NCBI GenBank assembly: GCA_964610385.1
Contig: CAZSXW010000008.1
Coordinates: 1 to 64,000, forward strand
Direction of reading: 5' to 3'
From: CAZBSE01 sp964610385
GTDB taxonomy: Bacteria; Actinomycetota; Humimicrobiia; Humimicrobiales; Humimicrobiaceae
Length of the DNA stretch: 64,000 nt
The notes beneath the pieces are model-generated. The model saw only the letters and a list, made by a program, of their open reading frames with translations, made no database searches and was not told the DNA's origin. The position numbers and the translations under genes are program-made. Position 1 is the stretch's first letter; every line of letters starts with the position of its first letter. Shown here piece by piece: positions 6,941 through 15,359 of the stretch.

Positions 6941-7822
6941 TTATAATCTATCTATAGCTTTTGCCATCTGTGAGCTATTAAAATTAATATAGATTTTTGT
7001 AGTATCCAGGCTTGCATGACCCAGTAGCTTCTGAACCTTGAATAGATCAACTCCTGCTTCAACCAGGTGAGTAGCAAAACTATGCCTGAAGCTATGAGCA
7101 GAATAACCTTTCCTCTTAAGTCCGGACAATGTAAGACACATTTTTAAAAGGTATACAAAGCTACTATTGCACAATCTCCTACCTTGCTCACCAATTATAA
7201 GGGCCTCTGTTTTTAAGGGAAGCCTCTCATCAAGGTATTTATCAAGCAATCTGGTAACTTCCTTGTGAAGGGGGATTAACCTGTCCTTTCCACCCTTACC
7301 ACGCCTTATAATTAGAGTACTCTTAGACAGATTAATATCAGTCCAGTTTAAGTTAAGCAGTTCACTTTTTCTTATACCGGTATAGTAGAGCAGGGATAGT
7401 ACCAGTTTATCTCTTGTGTTATTTTTTTTGCATCTTAAGGGGGCAAAGTCTACGGACTTAATTATCAGATCCACCTCATACTTGGACATAACTGATGGGA
7501 TCCTGCACATCTTTTTAGGTACCCTAATTTTTCTGGTCGGATTTTTGGCTATTACATCATCTTCTTCAAGGTAATTAAAAAAGCTTTTTATTATGGCAAT
7601 TATTTTTGATATTGAACTCTGACACAGACCTCTATTTTCTTTAGCGTAATAGAAATATTGCCTTACAGTTCTTGTACTAATTAAGTTTAAGTCTGAAATA
7701 TTTATATAATTTAGATAATCTATGAATTTTCTAGTCTCCTTATTGTAGCCGTAAATAGTCGAAGGAGAAGCCATTTTTTCGATTTTCATATAGCTAAGGA
7801 AGCTATCGATATAATTTCTCAT
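6941..7822 (-). CDS. Tyrosine recombinase (XerD-like integrase)
   Basis: A 293-residue recombinase of normal Xer length. The N-terminal SAM-like domain starts IDSFLSYMKIEKMASPSTIYGYNKETRKFIDYL. The catalytic domain contains YYTGIRKSELLNL (Arg), RGKGGKDRLIPLH (Lys), the box AHSFRHSFATHLVEAGVDL, LGHASLDTT, and the nucleophile Tyr in KIYINFN. All catalytic residues are present. It is more like Xer-type integrases than the 345-residue enzyme at the other end of the island. It marks the right limit of the AT-rich accessory segment. Not IntI: the insertion typical of integron integrases is absent. Confidence 0.88.
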   Translation of the reverse strand: MRNYIDSFLSYMKIEKMASPSTIYGYNKETRKFIDYLNYINISDLNLISTRTVRQYFYYAKENRGLCQSSISKIIAIIKSFFNYLEEDDVIAKNPTRKIRVPKKMCRIPSVMSKYEVDLIIKSVDFAPLRCKKNNTRDKLVLSLLYYTGIRKSELLNLNWTDINLSKSTLIIRRGKGGKDRLIPLHKEVTRLLDKYLDERLPLKTEALIIGEQGRRLCNSSFVYLLKMCLTLSGLKRKGYSAHSFRHSFATHLVEAGVDLFKVQKLLGHASLDTTKIYINFNSSQMAKAIDRL

Positions 7823-8101
7823 ATCTGTTTTTTACCATTTTTGCAACACAAACTAAGAAATTATATCCTATCAAGAATAGTGCCCGGCTTATAGAACAAC
7901 TCTAGTTATTTCTTATCTTCAATTATTAAAAGTATAAAAAATCTAATTTAAAATAAAAATAGTTTTTAAGTTTTATCCAACCTATGATAAATAACAAGAT
8001 AATAGTAGTATATAATATAAAAATAGCATGACAGCTTATAACTAAACCTAAGTGAAAGCAGAGGGAATATAAATTTATCGTTTTATTGGATTACAAGAGA
8101 A

Positions 8102-8665
8102 TTGAAAGAAAAAAGTAAAAAATCAAACGTACGATTGATTAAAAAGGAAGATAGTTTACTGGTAGTGGTTGATGTCCAGGAAAAACTAGTACCTGTTATA
8201 AGCAACCATAAAAAGATTATAGAAAATATAGTTAGATTAATCCGATTTGCAAAAATAATCAAAATGCCTGTAGTATTGATTGAACAAGAAAAATTAGGAG
8301 ATACAGTTAAGGAGATCAAAACTGAATTACCTGATTTGGTACCAATTAAAAAGATTGAATTTAGTGCATGTAAAAACAGTGAGTTTATGAAAAAAATACA
8401 TGAACTTTCAAGGAATAATATTATTCTTGCGGGTATTGAGACACATATTTGTATTACACAGACCACTCTGGAATTAATGCCTGAATATAATCTACATGTA
8501 GTTGGCGATGCCACATCATCACGGTCATTGGAGAACAGGGATATAGCATTGAGACGTTTAAGTCAGAGCGGAGTGGTTGTCAGTTCAACGGAAATGGTTA
8601 TCTACGAGCTTATGGAAAAAGCTGGAACCAGTGAATTTAAAAAAGTTCTTGATTTAATTAAATGA
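8102..8665 (+). CDS. Isochorismatase-like cysteine hydrolase
   Basis: A 187-residue cysteine hydrolase of the isochorismatase superfamily. After a basic N-terminus comes LLVVVDVQEKLVPVI, whose Asp is the catalytic acid. VVLIEQEKLGDTVKEI then carries the typical central loop, and ILAGIETHICITQTTLEL contains the catalytic Cys of the G-x-E-T-x-x-C motif. The catalytic Lys is probably in IKKIEFSACKN. These enzymes hydrolyse amides or vinyl ethers; the substrate cannot be read from sequence. TTG start; the stop overlaps the start of the next gene (ATGA), so the two are translationally coupled. Confidence 0.82.
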   Translation: MKEKSKKSNVRLIKKEDSLLVVVDVQEKLVPVISNHKKIIENIVRLIRFAKIIKMPVVLIEQEKLGDTVKEIKTELPDLVPIKKIEFSACKNSEFMKKIHELSRNNIILAGIETHICITQTTLELMPEYNLHVVGDATSSRSLENRDIALRRLSQSGVVVSSTEMVIYELMEKAGTSEFKKVLDLIK

Positions 8666-10056
8666 ATATGAATTTATCATTTTATGGGGCTGCAAGGGAA
8701 GTGACCGGCAGCTGTTATTGTATAGAGGCGAACGGAAGAAAGTTCCTGATAGATTGTGGACTTCAGCAGGGTCAGGATGAGAAGGAAGACCAGAGCTTAC
8801 CTTTTAACGCAAAGGATATGGATTTCGTTATACTTACCCACGCCCATATCGATCACAGTGGGAGGCTGCCGCTGCTGGTAAGAGATGGTTTTAGTGGGAA
8901 GATATATACCACTGGCGCTACCTGTGACCTGATTTCAGTGATGCTTAAGGACAGCGCAGAGATACAGAAGATGGATGCAGAGTGGAAAAACAGAAAGGCA
9001 AAGAGGGCAGGTAAAAGTGAAGTAGCTCCCTTGTATACAGTGGCAGATGTCGAGGATACCCTTAAACTGTTGGTTCCATGCGACTATGGCAAGGTAAATG
9101 AAGTAGATAACGGGATTAGGTTTGATTTTGTGGATGCCGGCCATATTCTGGGCTCGGCATCGGTGGAGCTGTTTTTGGCCGAAGATGGAAAAGAAAAAAA
9201 GATTGTCTTTTCCGGAGATATAGGAAATACCGGGCAGCCAATAATAAAAGACCCACAATATATAGAAGATGCGGATTATGTGGTCATGGAATCGACCTAT
9301 GGGGATAGGAACCACGAGAAGACCAGTGACTATGCAATGGACCTGGCAAAAATCGTAGACCGTACACTTTCGAGAGGCGGAAATGTAATTATTCCCTCAT
9401 TTGCCGTGGGGAGAACTCAGGGCCTTCTATATATATTCAGTGAAATAAAAAAGAGAGGACTGGTAAAAAATTCCAATTTTCCGGTCTATGTTGACAGTCC
9501 CCTGGCATCCGAGGCAACAAAAATATATGAAGATGACCTTAAAGCTTATGCAGACCGGGAGACAGAGGGGATAATAAAAAAGGGTTCAGATCCGCTGACC
9601 TTTAAAGACTTAGTTTTTACCGGTTCTAACAATGAATCAAGGGCTTTAAATGATGATCCCGTGCCGAAGGTGATAATCTCATCCAGCGGGATGTGCGAGG
9701 GAGGAAGAATCGGACATCATCTGAAGCACAATCTCTGGAAGGAAGAATGTTCTCTGGTATTTGTGGGCTTTCAGGCTTATGGAACACTGGGAAGGTCAAT
9801 ACTTGACGGAGCAGAAAGAGTGGAGATTTTCGGAGAAGAAATAGCAGTCAGGGCAACTGTCTATAATTTTACAGGGCTGTCTGCTCATGCAGATAGGGAC
9901 GGGTTACTCAAGTGGATAAAAAGTTTTAAAAAGAAACCGGAAAAAGTTTTTGTTACCCATGGAGAAGACTCTGTCTGTGAGCTGTTTGCAGGTTCTCTTA
10001 AAAACATGGGACTGACGGCTGTGGCTCCTTTTTATAAATCAGTTTATAATCTTTAA
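8662..10056 (+). CDS. Beta-CASP metallo-beta-lactamase RNase
   Basis: A 464-residue MBL-fold protein of the CPSF-73/YSH1-like beta-CASP branch. The metal motif HAHIDHSG is at 60-67. Further motifs are the AGHILGSAS histidine, SGDIGN, STYGDRNHEK, the beta-CASP motif around FAVGRTQGLLY, SSSGMCEGGRIGHHL, and a C-terminal SAHADRDGL plus VTHGEDS. These enzymes cut RNA endo- or exonucleolytically in the cytoplasm. No KH domain is present, unlike archaeal FttA. It overlaps the upstream hydrolase by 4 nt. A stand-alone enzyme of this kind occurs in many bacteria; its RNA targets are mostly unknown. Confidence 0.9.
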   Translation: MNMNLSFYGAAREVTGSCYCIEANGRKFLIDCGLQQGQDEKEDQSLPFNAKDMDFVILTHAHIDHSGRLPLLVRDGFSGKIYTTGATCDLISVMLKDSAEIQKMDAEWKNRKAKRAGKSEVAPLYTVADVEDTLKLLVPCDYGKVNEVDNGIRFDFVDAGHILGSASVELFLAEDGKEKKIVFSGDIGNTGQPIIKDPQYIEDADYVVMESTYGDRNHEKTSDYAMDLAKIVDRTLSRGGNVIIPSFAVGRTQGLLYIFSEIKKRGLVKNSNFPVYVDSPLASEATKIYEDDLKAYADRETEGIIKKGSDPLTFKDLVFTGSNNESRALNDDPVPKVIISSSGMCEGGRIGHHLKHNLWKEECSLVFVGFQAYGTLGRSILDGAERVEIFGEEIAVRATVYNFTGLSAHADRDGLLKWIKSFKKKPEKVFVTHGEDSVCELFAGSLKNMGLTAVAPFYKSVYNL

Positions 10057-10083
10057 TGCGGAAGGAAGGATTGGAGATAAAGG

Positions 10084-10578
10084 ATGGCATGGTTTAAAAA
10101 TAAGTCTTCAAAGAAATATAAAGCCAGAGCACTTACCGCAAAGGAAATGGCCAGGATCGAGAGAAGAGAAAGGAGAAGGCAAGAACGGATCCCGAGAGAC
10201 ATAAAAAGAATGGTCAATGCCAATTGTGCTAAAACTGCTACGTGCTATAAATGTGGTGGAGTTTCCGAGCGAGTGATAAATCTATTGCCTGATAAAAGTA
10301 TTGTAACTGTGGATTACTGGTGCAGGAACTGTGGCTGGTCGGCAAGAACTAAGACCATGCTTTATCCCAAAAAGGCAAGGGAAATGGTAAGCAATGCTTC
10401 ATCCATAGGTATAAAGACCTGGAGGGGCATAAGATTTTTCTGTCCTAAGTGTAACTCCAGCAGGGTAAAACTTATAATAGAACCCGAGTATGTAAAAGAA
10501 AATACAGTGACTTTTACCTATAAATGCAGTAACTGCGGCTGGGGAGCGATAAAAACCCTTAGCATAGTCAGGAGATAA
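10084..10578 (+). CDS. Double zinc-ribbon protein, unknown function
   Basis: A 164-residue basic protein with two zinc ribbons. The first uses CYKC (54-57) and CRNC (80-83); the second uses CPKC (120-123) and CSNC (148-151). Both end in the same NCGW turn. The first 45 residues are very Arg/Lys-rich and helical (ARIERRERRRQERIPRDIKR), suggesting nucleic-acid or ribosome contact. The spacing of the ribbons recalls TFIIS/RPB9-like folds but no further identity is seen. It follows the beta-CASP RNase by 27 nt and is probably cotranscribed with it, so a role in RNA metabolism is plausible but inferred. Confidence 0.65.
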   Translation: MAWFKNKSSKKYKARALTAKEMARIERRERRRQERIPRDIKRMVNANCAKTATCYKCGGVSERVINLLPDKSIVTVDYWCRNCGWSARTKTMLYPKKAREMVSNASSIGIKTWRGIRFFCPKCNSSRVKLIIEPEYVKENTVTFTYKCSNCGWGAIKTLSIVRR

Positions 10579-10654
10579 TCCCCCTTTTTTACACTTCTAT
10601 TACGAAAAGATTATAAATTTGCTTCTGTCATTTAAATACATTAGAATAAGGGTG

Positions 10655-10679
10655 CTTAGTAGTATGAATAAATACTAAG
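10655..10679 (+). promoter_or_regulatory. Leader hairpin before the 10694 gene
   Basis: CTTAGTA (10655-10661) pairs with TACTAAG (10673-10679), with an inner TAT/ATA possible. It ends 14 nt before the ATG, and the only SD-like bases (AAGGG) overlap its 3' arm, so folding could hide the ribosome binding site. No T-run follows. Confidence 0.35.
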
Positions 10680-10693
10680 GGTCTCGGTACATT

Positions 10694-11443
10694 ATGAACA
10701 TTGAAGAAAAGATTAAATACGCCATAAAAAATACTGTGGTCCTCAAGTCTCCCAGGAAGCTTCTGGCATCATTTGTAGATACTATTATACACTACTATAT
10801 ACTTACCGTGCCCATGTACCTGGACTTTGAAGGAAGAAGCGCCGAGTCCGAGACTGTGGTCAGGGAGGGAAGGATCACCTGTAAGAGGCCCAAGCTTATA
10901 ACCCCCTCCTATATGCTGAGGATGGAAGGATTCAGCGGCGAGGCCAGAAAGGCCTTTGAGATGCTGGCCGAGGAAGACAACGATCTGGCCATGATACTTT
11001 ACGGATTTAAGATCAGGAGAGATTCGGAGAAGATGGATATCGTACCGAAGTCTCTGGAGTCGGTGGCGCGCAGGATATCCAGAGATATTGACCGGAGAAA
11101 AGAAGTCTACAGCGCTGTCATCCGGGGAGTGGACGAGTTCTGGGACGTATCGCTTTCCAAGTTTGTCCAGGAGATGGTGGACAACAGTGCCAGCGATCTG
11201 CAGGTTCCTGATCTGGTAAGGAACAGATCCATAAACGTGGGGAGAAAAGGATTTCCCGTGATCACCAGGGACAGTACCGGGACACCTGTAATAGCCAGAA
11301 AAGAAATTGAGCTGCTTTTCAAACTTTTTGAAAAGGGTGAGATAGATCCTATGGAACTGAAGGCCGAGCTTGACAGATGGGAAGTCTTTGATCAGTACGA
11401 GGACAGGTTCTTTAAATATATCAGAAAGCGTTTTAAAAAGTAA
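10694..11443 (+). CDS. Conserved-looking protein of unknown function
   Basis: A 249-residue soluble, charged protein that I do not recognise. It has no signal peptide and no clear nucleotide-binding motif. Notable segments are RKLLASFVDTIIHYYILTVPMYL (one hydrophobic stretch around 22-42), the acidic EEDNDLAMILYGF, RRISRDIDRRKEVYSAVIRGVDEFW, and an all-helical C-terminus rich in Glu/Lys. Codon use and GC match the chromosomal core rather than the island. Its stop codon directly abuts the stop of the convergent THUMP gene with no spacer. A housekeeping role specific to this lineage is possible but unproven. Confidence 0.55.
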   Translation: MNIEEKIKYAIKNTVVLKSPRKLLASFVDTIIHYYILTVPMYLDFEGRSAESETVVREGRITCKRPKLITPSYMLRMEGFSGEARKAFEMLAEEDNDLAMILYGFKIRRDSEKMDIVPKSLESVARRISRDIDRRKEVYSAVIRGVDEFWDVSLSKFVQEMVDNSASDLQVPDLVRNRSINVGRKGFPVITRDSTGTPVIARKEIELLFKLFEKGEIDPMELKAELDRWEVFDQYEDRFFKYIRKRFKK

Positions 11444-11947
11444 CTAAGATACCACAAGCATCTCATCCGGTGTTAGAAGAGAAATTCCTGCATCCTTTCC
11501 TATTATCTCTACCTTTATTATCTTTTTGGGTTTTTTAAGGTCTATGTTCTTCCTGTCGACCACATCGGTAAGCTTTATTATGAGCTCCTTGAAGTCATGC
11601 TTTTCGTAGTGTCTTTTTTCAAGGTCCATCATCCACTTTTCATTTTCACCAATCTTTGGGACAAGCGGCTTTATTGCCTTCTGCATGGCGGGTATTTCCG
11701 ATTTTACCCATTTGTCTACGGGGATATAGCGGTAAGTCTTGCCGAAAAGCTCGCTGCTTTTTTTAGACAGCGCTTTTAGTTTTTTTACCGCATCCCTGGG
11801 TTTGGCGACATTTAAGAGAAAGATGCCGCTGTATTTTGATTTTAGAAACTCTGCCTTTACTCCTATTTCCTTAAATAGAAGATTCACTTTTTCTTTGCTG
11901 CTCTCGGTATGTGCAGGGTCATAGGTTACTATAAGTTTTACGTCCAC
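11444..11947 (-). CDS. Stand-alone THUMP-domain protein
   Basis: A 167-residue protein resembling archaeal and eukaryotic TAN1-type THUMP proteins. It starts MDVKLIVTYDPAHTESSKEKVNLLFKE, continues with SKYSGIFLLNVAKPRDAVKKL, and has KTYRYIPVDKWVKSEIPAMQKAIKP in the middle, the typical THUMP approach. It closes with KIIKVEIIGKDAGISLLTPDEMLVV, the GxxAxISxL-type ending of THUMP domains. THUMP binds the CCA end of tRNA and usually guides a fused modification enzyme; none is fused or adjacent here. The GTG start is backed by GGAGG. The domain call is fairly confident; its partner is unknown. Confidence 0.7.
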   Translation of the reverse strand: MDVKLIVTYDPAHTESSKEKVNLLFKEIGVKAEFLKSKYSGIFLLNVAKPRDAVKKLKALSKKSSELFGKTYRYIPVDKWVKSEIPAMQKAIKPLVPKIGENEKWMMDLEKRHYEKHDFKELIIKLTDVVDRKNIDLKKPKKIIKVEIIGKDAGISLLTPDEMLVVS

Positions 11948-12069
11948 TAAAAGACCTCCTTGTTTAAAAAATATGATGCATTTATTATATCAACAGAGAA
12001 GATTTATAAAAAGTTTAAGTTATCCTATAATAAAATACAATTATATTTTGCATAACGGGAGAAGGTTTA

Positions 12070-12753
12070 TTGCAGTCACTTGAAGACAGGGTGGCAAAAG
12101 CGAGGGAAGACAAAGAAGAGGTAAACAGGCTTATCTTTGAATTCAAGCCTTTTATTGCCGGGGTGGTTCAGAAGAAAGTGGGAAGGTTCGTAGAGTACGG
12201 TGTTGATGAAGAACTTTCGGTTGGCCTTATGGCTTTCAAGGAAGCCGTTGATTCATTCGATCCCTCAAAAAGCAGGTTTCTGTCCTTTGCCAAGCTTGTC
12301 ATATGCATGCGTCTAATCGACTATTACAGAAAATCAAAAAAAGAAGAGGATTCCGGCTTAAGGGCCAGCGGGTCGGCTGACGATGCCGAAGATGCGGCCT
12401 CGCTGGAGCAGTACAGGATTTCTGGTGAAAATGAAAAAAGGATACTCGAGATAATAGAGTACAGAAGTATGCTTAGAAAATGGGGTATAACCCTCGAACA
12501 GCTTGCGGATATTTCTCCCAGAAAAGAAGAACTGAGGGAAGAGTATCAGACTGTTGCCAGGGCCATTGCCGGAAATGAAAGCGTTCTAAGGACCATGATC
12601 GGCACAAAGAGGCTTCCTGTAAAAGAAATAGAAAATATGGTATCGATACACCCAAAGAAACTTGAGAGGGGACGAATATATATAATAGCCATGGTTCTGG
12701 CAGTGCTTGCTAAACTTAGCTACATGGATATATCCAGAGGTGGTATTACATGA
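12070..12753 (+). CDS. sigI: RNA polymerase sigma factor, SigI family
   Basis: A 227-residue sigma-70-type factor. The region-2 helices are visible at about 22-95: FKPFIAGVVQKKVGRFV, then DEELSVGLMAFKEAVDSFDPSKS with RFLSFAKLVICMRLIDYYRKSKK. The C-terminal part (about 115-227) fits the SigI-specific domain, including GTKRLPVKEIENMVSIHPKKLERGRIYIIAMVLA. The TTG start has GGAGAAGG 5 nt upstream. It overlaps the following RsgI-like gene by 4 nt (ATGA), the standard SigI-RsgI arrangement in Firmicutes, where the pair answers heat or extracellular polysaccharides. Occurrence outside Firmicutes is less usual. Confidence 0.78.
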   Translation: MQSLEDRVAKAREDKEEVNRLIFEFKPFIAGVVQKKVGRFVEYGVDEELSVGLMAFKEAVDSFDPSKSRFLSFAKLVICMRLIDYYRKSKKEEDSGLRASGSADDAEDAASLEQYRISGENEKRILEIIEYRSMLRKWGITLEQLADISPRKEELREEYQTVARAIAGNESVLRTMIGTKRLPVKEIENMVSIHPKKLERGRIYIIAMVLAVLAKLSYMDISRGGIT

Positions 12754-13436
12754 AAGCCGTGATAGTGGAGATATATAAGAACTACTGTATAGTAGTGACG
12801 CCGGACGGCCAGTTCTTAAAAAGAAGGATTCCGGAAGGGGTATTCGAGATAGGCGATGAGATAATGGTCGATCAGGAACCGGCCTATAAGGCTGTAAAGC
12901 CAACTAATGCCGACCAGCGCAAGAAAATTGCGCTTTCCATATCATTTGCAGCAGTAATAGTAATAGCGTCTGTAATAGGGATCGTGTTTGTAAAGAATTA
13001 TATTGCAAATAATATGGCCGTGTACAGCCAGTATGAAAGCGAAGAATTAAGAGTAGTAGGAGAGGAAGCCGAAGAAGAGGAAGAAGCAGCCATGGAAGAG
13101 TCTAAGGCCCCGCAGTCGGAACCAAGTGAAAGGGTCATATACAGTGATACATATACTTTTGAAGAAGGAGAGGAAGTCGAGGAACTTATAAGCGGGTTGA
13201 GGTTCACATACGATATCGTGGATGGAAACAAACTGGACGTTGTAATTGAAAACATCGAGCGTTCTCCTTATTTCAACGGGGCATTTAAAATAACTATGCT
13301 GCAGGATGGAAGCGAGTCGAAAACAAACGAGATCCCGCTTCAGGGATTTAAACAGGGGCAGGTCCGTAAAAGTTCGATTATCATCAAAACCGGAGAGACG
13401 GGATTCAGGCTGCAGGTGATTGAGATTGCTTACTAA
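12750..13436 (+). CDS. rsgI: RsgI-like membrane anti-sigma factor
   Basis: A 228-residue single-pass membrane protein. The cytoplasmic N-terminus (1-50: KAVIVEIYKNYCIVVTPDGQ, FEIGDEIMV) matches the RsgI N-terminal domain that binds SigI. A transmembrane helix spans about 62-82. A strongly acidic outside linker follows (about 95-118, a long Glu run), then a beta-rich extracellular domain (about 130-228). Known RsgI proteins sense outside ligands through this C-terminal part and release SigI after cleavage. No carbohydrate-binding module is recognisable here. It is coupled to sigI by a 4-nt overlap, and a secreted serpin gene follows it. Confidence 0.78.
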   Translation: MKAVIVEIYKNYCIVVTPDGQFLKRRIPEGVFEIGDEIMVDQEPAYKAVKPTNADQRKKIALSISFAAVIVIASVIGIVFVKNYIANNMAVYSQYESEELRVVGEEAEEEEEAAMEESKAPQSEPSERVIYSDTYTFEEGEEVEELISGLRFTYDIVDGNKLDVVIENIERSPYFNGAFKITMLQDGSESKTNEIPLQGFKQGQVRKSSIIIKTGETGFRLQVIEIAY

Positions 13437-13449
13437 ATCCGGCGGTGCC

Positions 13450-13486
13450 ACCCCGTTTTGTTTGAGTTATCATTCGTATATATATT
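13450..13486 (+). promoter_or_regulatory. Candidate serpin promoter (SigA-like, with possible SigI elements)
   Basis: A SigA-like pair is present: TTGTTT at 13458-13463 and TATATT at 13481-13486, 17-nt spacer. The same stretch carries ACCCC (13450-13454) and CGTA (13475-13478), which resemble the C-rich -35 and CGWA -10 of SigI promoters, though the 20-nt gap is longer than usual. Either could drive the serpin gene. Recognition is by eye only. Confidence 0.35.
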
Positions 13487-13519
13487 AGTGATTAATTATT
13501 ATTCTCAAAGGAGTCTTTG

Positions 13520-14767
13520 ATGGGAAAAAGTAAAATTATTCTGGCAGCGGTACTAGCTTTAGCGGTCACACTGATAGCCGGTTCCACTCTTTTTGGAGGT
13601 TGTTCCGGTTTAAAAGGCGTCTCGGAAGAGAAATCGGATGAAATAGCCAGCGGGGTAGCCGGCGACCTTATTCATTCCAACACCCAGTTCGGATTTAAGA
13701 TATTTAACCAGCTTATTTTGGAGGACAAGGACAAGAACATATTCATATCGCCGCTTTCCATACTGCTTGCATTGGCAATGACCTATAACGGGGCGGTGGG
13801 CGATACCAGCCTGGCGATGGCTGATGCCCTGGAATTCACCGGTTTTGATCTTGAAGAATTGAACACCGGATTTAAGGACCTTATGACCTCTATTGAAAAT
13901 GCCGACTATGAAATCGAACTTGCCATTGCAAACTCTATCTGGATGAACCTCGGCTTTAAGGCCAGGGAGGATTTTATAGAAAGGAACAACAAGTATTATT
14001 CATCGGAAGTAAGGGAGATAGATTTTGCCGATGCCGCTGCTGTTGACACCATAAACGGCTGGATAGCAGATAAAACAAGTAATAAGATAGAAAAGATGCT
14101 GGACGCGATCCCTGCCGATGCGGTCATGTACCTTATAAATGCCATTTATTTTAAGGGAAACTGGACTGATGAGTTTGACGGGGGCATGACTGCCGAAGAT
14201 GATTTTTATCTTGCCGACGGCAGCACAAAAAAGGTGCCAATGATGAACAAGTGGCAGGAACTGCCTTACTGCGCCGGTGACGGCTATTTGGCAGTAAGGC
14301 TTCCGTACGGGCAGGAGAAATTCTCGATGTATATAATCCTTCCCGACAAGGGTGAAAGCCTCGATTCTTTAATAAGCTCGCTTGATGCTGACGGGTGGGA
14401 AGAGATTACGGATTCATTTTCAGAAAGGGAGGTTGAACTTTCAATGCCCAAGTACAAGATGGAATACGGAATAAAGCTTTTAAATGATGTTCTTATAAAT
14501 ATGGGCATGGGAATCGCCTTTGGCCCTGACGCGGATTTCAGCGGCATAAGGGAAGACATATTCATATCCAGGGTCCTCCACAAGGCGGTAATAGAGGTAA
14601 ATGAGAAGGGAAGCGAGGCTGCCGCAGCTACTGTCGTGGAGATGGTGGAGACGGCAATTGAGGTGGAAGAGCCGGTGGAATTTACGGTAAACAGGCCTTT
14701 CTTCTTCGTGATCGCGGATGACCGGAGCGGGAGCATACTGTTTATGGGCAAGGTCATGGAGCCCTGA
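13520..14767 (+). CDS. Lipoprotein serpin (serine protease inhibitor)
   Basis: A 415-residue serpin. Residues 1-30 form a lipoprotein signal peptide ending LFGGC, so the protein is exported and tethered to the membrane. Typical serpin segments follow: FGFKIFNQLI, NIFISPLSILLALAMTYNGA, LANSIWMNLG, INGWIADKTSNKI, YLINAIYFKGNW and PKYKMEYGIKL. The hinge GSEAAAATVVEM (364-375) is of the inhibitory type, and FTVNRPFFFVIAD precedes the end. Counting from the hinge, the scissile bond falls near Thr-Ala in VETAI. The ATG start has AAAGGAG 6 nt upstream. It lies downstream of sigI-rsgI and may be their target, guarding the cell surface from proteases. Confidence 0.92.
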   Translation: MGKSKIILAAVLALAVTLIAGSTLFGGCSGLKGVSEEKSDEIASGVAGDLIHSNTQFGFKIFNQLILEDKDKNIFISPLSILLALAMTYNGAVGDTSLAMADALEFTGFDLEELNTGFKDLMTSIENADYEIELAIANSIWMNLGFKAREDFIERNNKYYSSEVREIDFADAAAVDTINGWIADKTSNKIEKMLDAIPADAVMYLINAIYFKGNWTDEFDGGMTAEDDFYLADGSTKKVPMMNKWQELPYCAGDGYLAVRLPYGQEKFSMYIILPDKGESLDSLISSLDADGWEEITDSFSEREVELSMPKYKMEYGIKLLNDVLINMGMGIAFGPDADFSGIREDIFISRVLHKAVIEVNEKGSEAAAATVVEMVETAIEVEEPVEFTVNRPFFFVIADDRSGSILFMGKVMEP

Positions 14768-14991
14768 GATAAAAAAATATTCTTTGGAAAAAATCAAAAT
14801 TTATTATATAATGCCTAGTTAGTTTCATTTTAAAACAGGACAGTAGGGATTTTTATTAAAGCATGTAAATATAAATAGAATTAATTCTTCTTTATCAGTC
14901 CCATCTAATTCTTTTATTCCACATCTTTTGATTAATTGTTTCTACTACTGTTTTATATATAGGAAAAGTCAACTTAAAGAAAGGCAATTTA

Positions 14992-15339
14992 GTGAATAAG
15001 AGAATGTATGTCGGTAATCTGGACTATTCTACAACCGATAAGGATCTGGAAGATTTATTTGCCCAGGAAGGTACCGTCACCTACTCCAAGGTGATCACCA
15101 GAATGGATGGTAAATCAAGAGGTTTCGGATTTGTGGAAATGGAAAGTGAAGACCAGGCAAAAGCAGCCATGGAGAAATTGAACCAGAGCGAGTTCAAGGG
15201 AAGAACTATCGTGGTCAATGAAGCCAGGGCTCAGAACAGGGGAAACTTCACATCCAGGAGCGATAATCCAGGTTACAGAAAACAAGGAAGTGGAGATCTG
15301 AATTACAAGCTCAGAAAACTAAGAAGAAACATGGGCTAG
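14992..15339 (+). CDS. RRM-type RNA-binding protein
   Basis: A 115-residue protein made of one RNA recognition motif plus a short tail. RNP2 is MYVGNLDYST (residues 4-13) and RNP1 is KSRGFGFVEM (around 40-50), with the aromatic residues that stack on RNA bases. The tail is rich in Arg, Asn and Gly (NRGNFTSRSDNPGYRKQG). Bacterial single-RRM proteins of this kind are often cold-induced. A long 220-nt leader with no other gene lies upstream, where post-transcriptional control would be plausible. Starts at GTG. Confidence 0.88.
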   Translation: MNKRMYVGNLDYSTTDKDLEDLFAQEGTVTYSKVITRMDGKSRGFGFVEMESEDQAKAAMEKLNQSEFKGRTIVVNEARAQNRGNFTSRSDNPGYRKQGSGDLNYKLRKLRRNMG

Positions 15340-15359
15340 GCATAGTTTAGAATTTTTAC

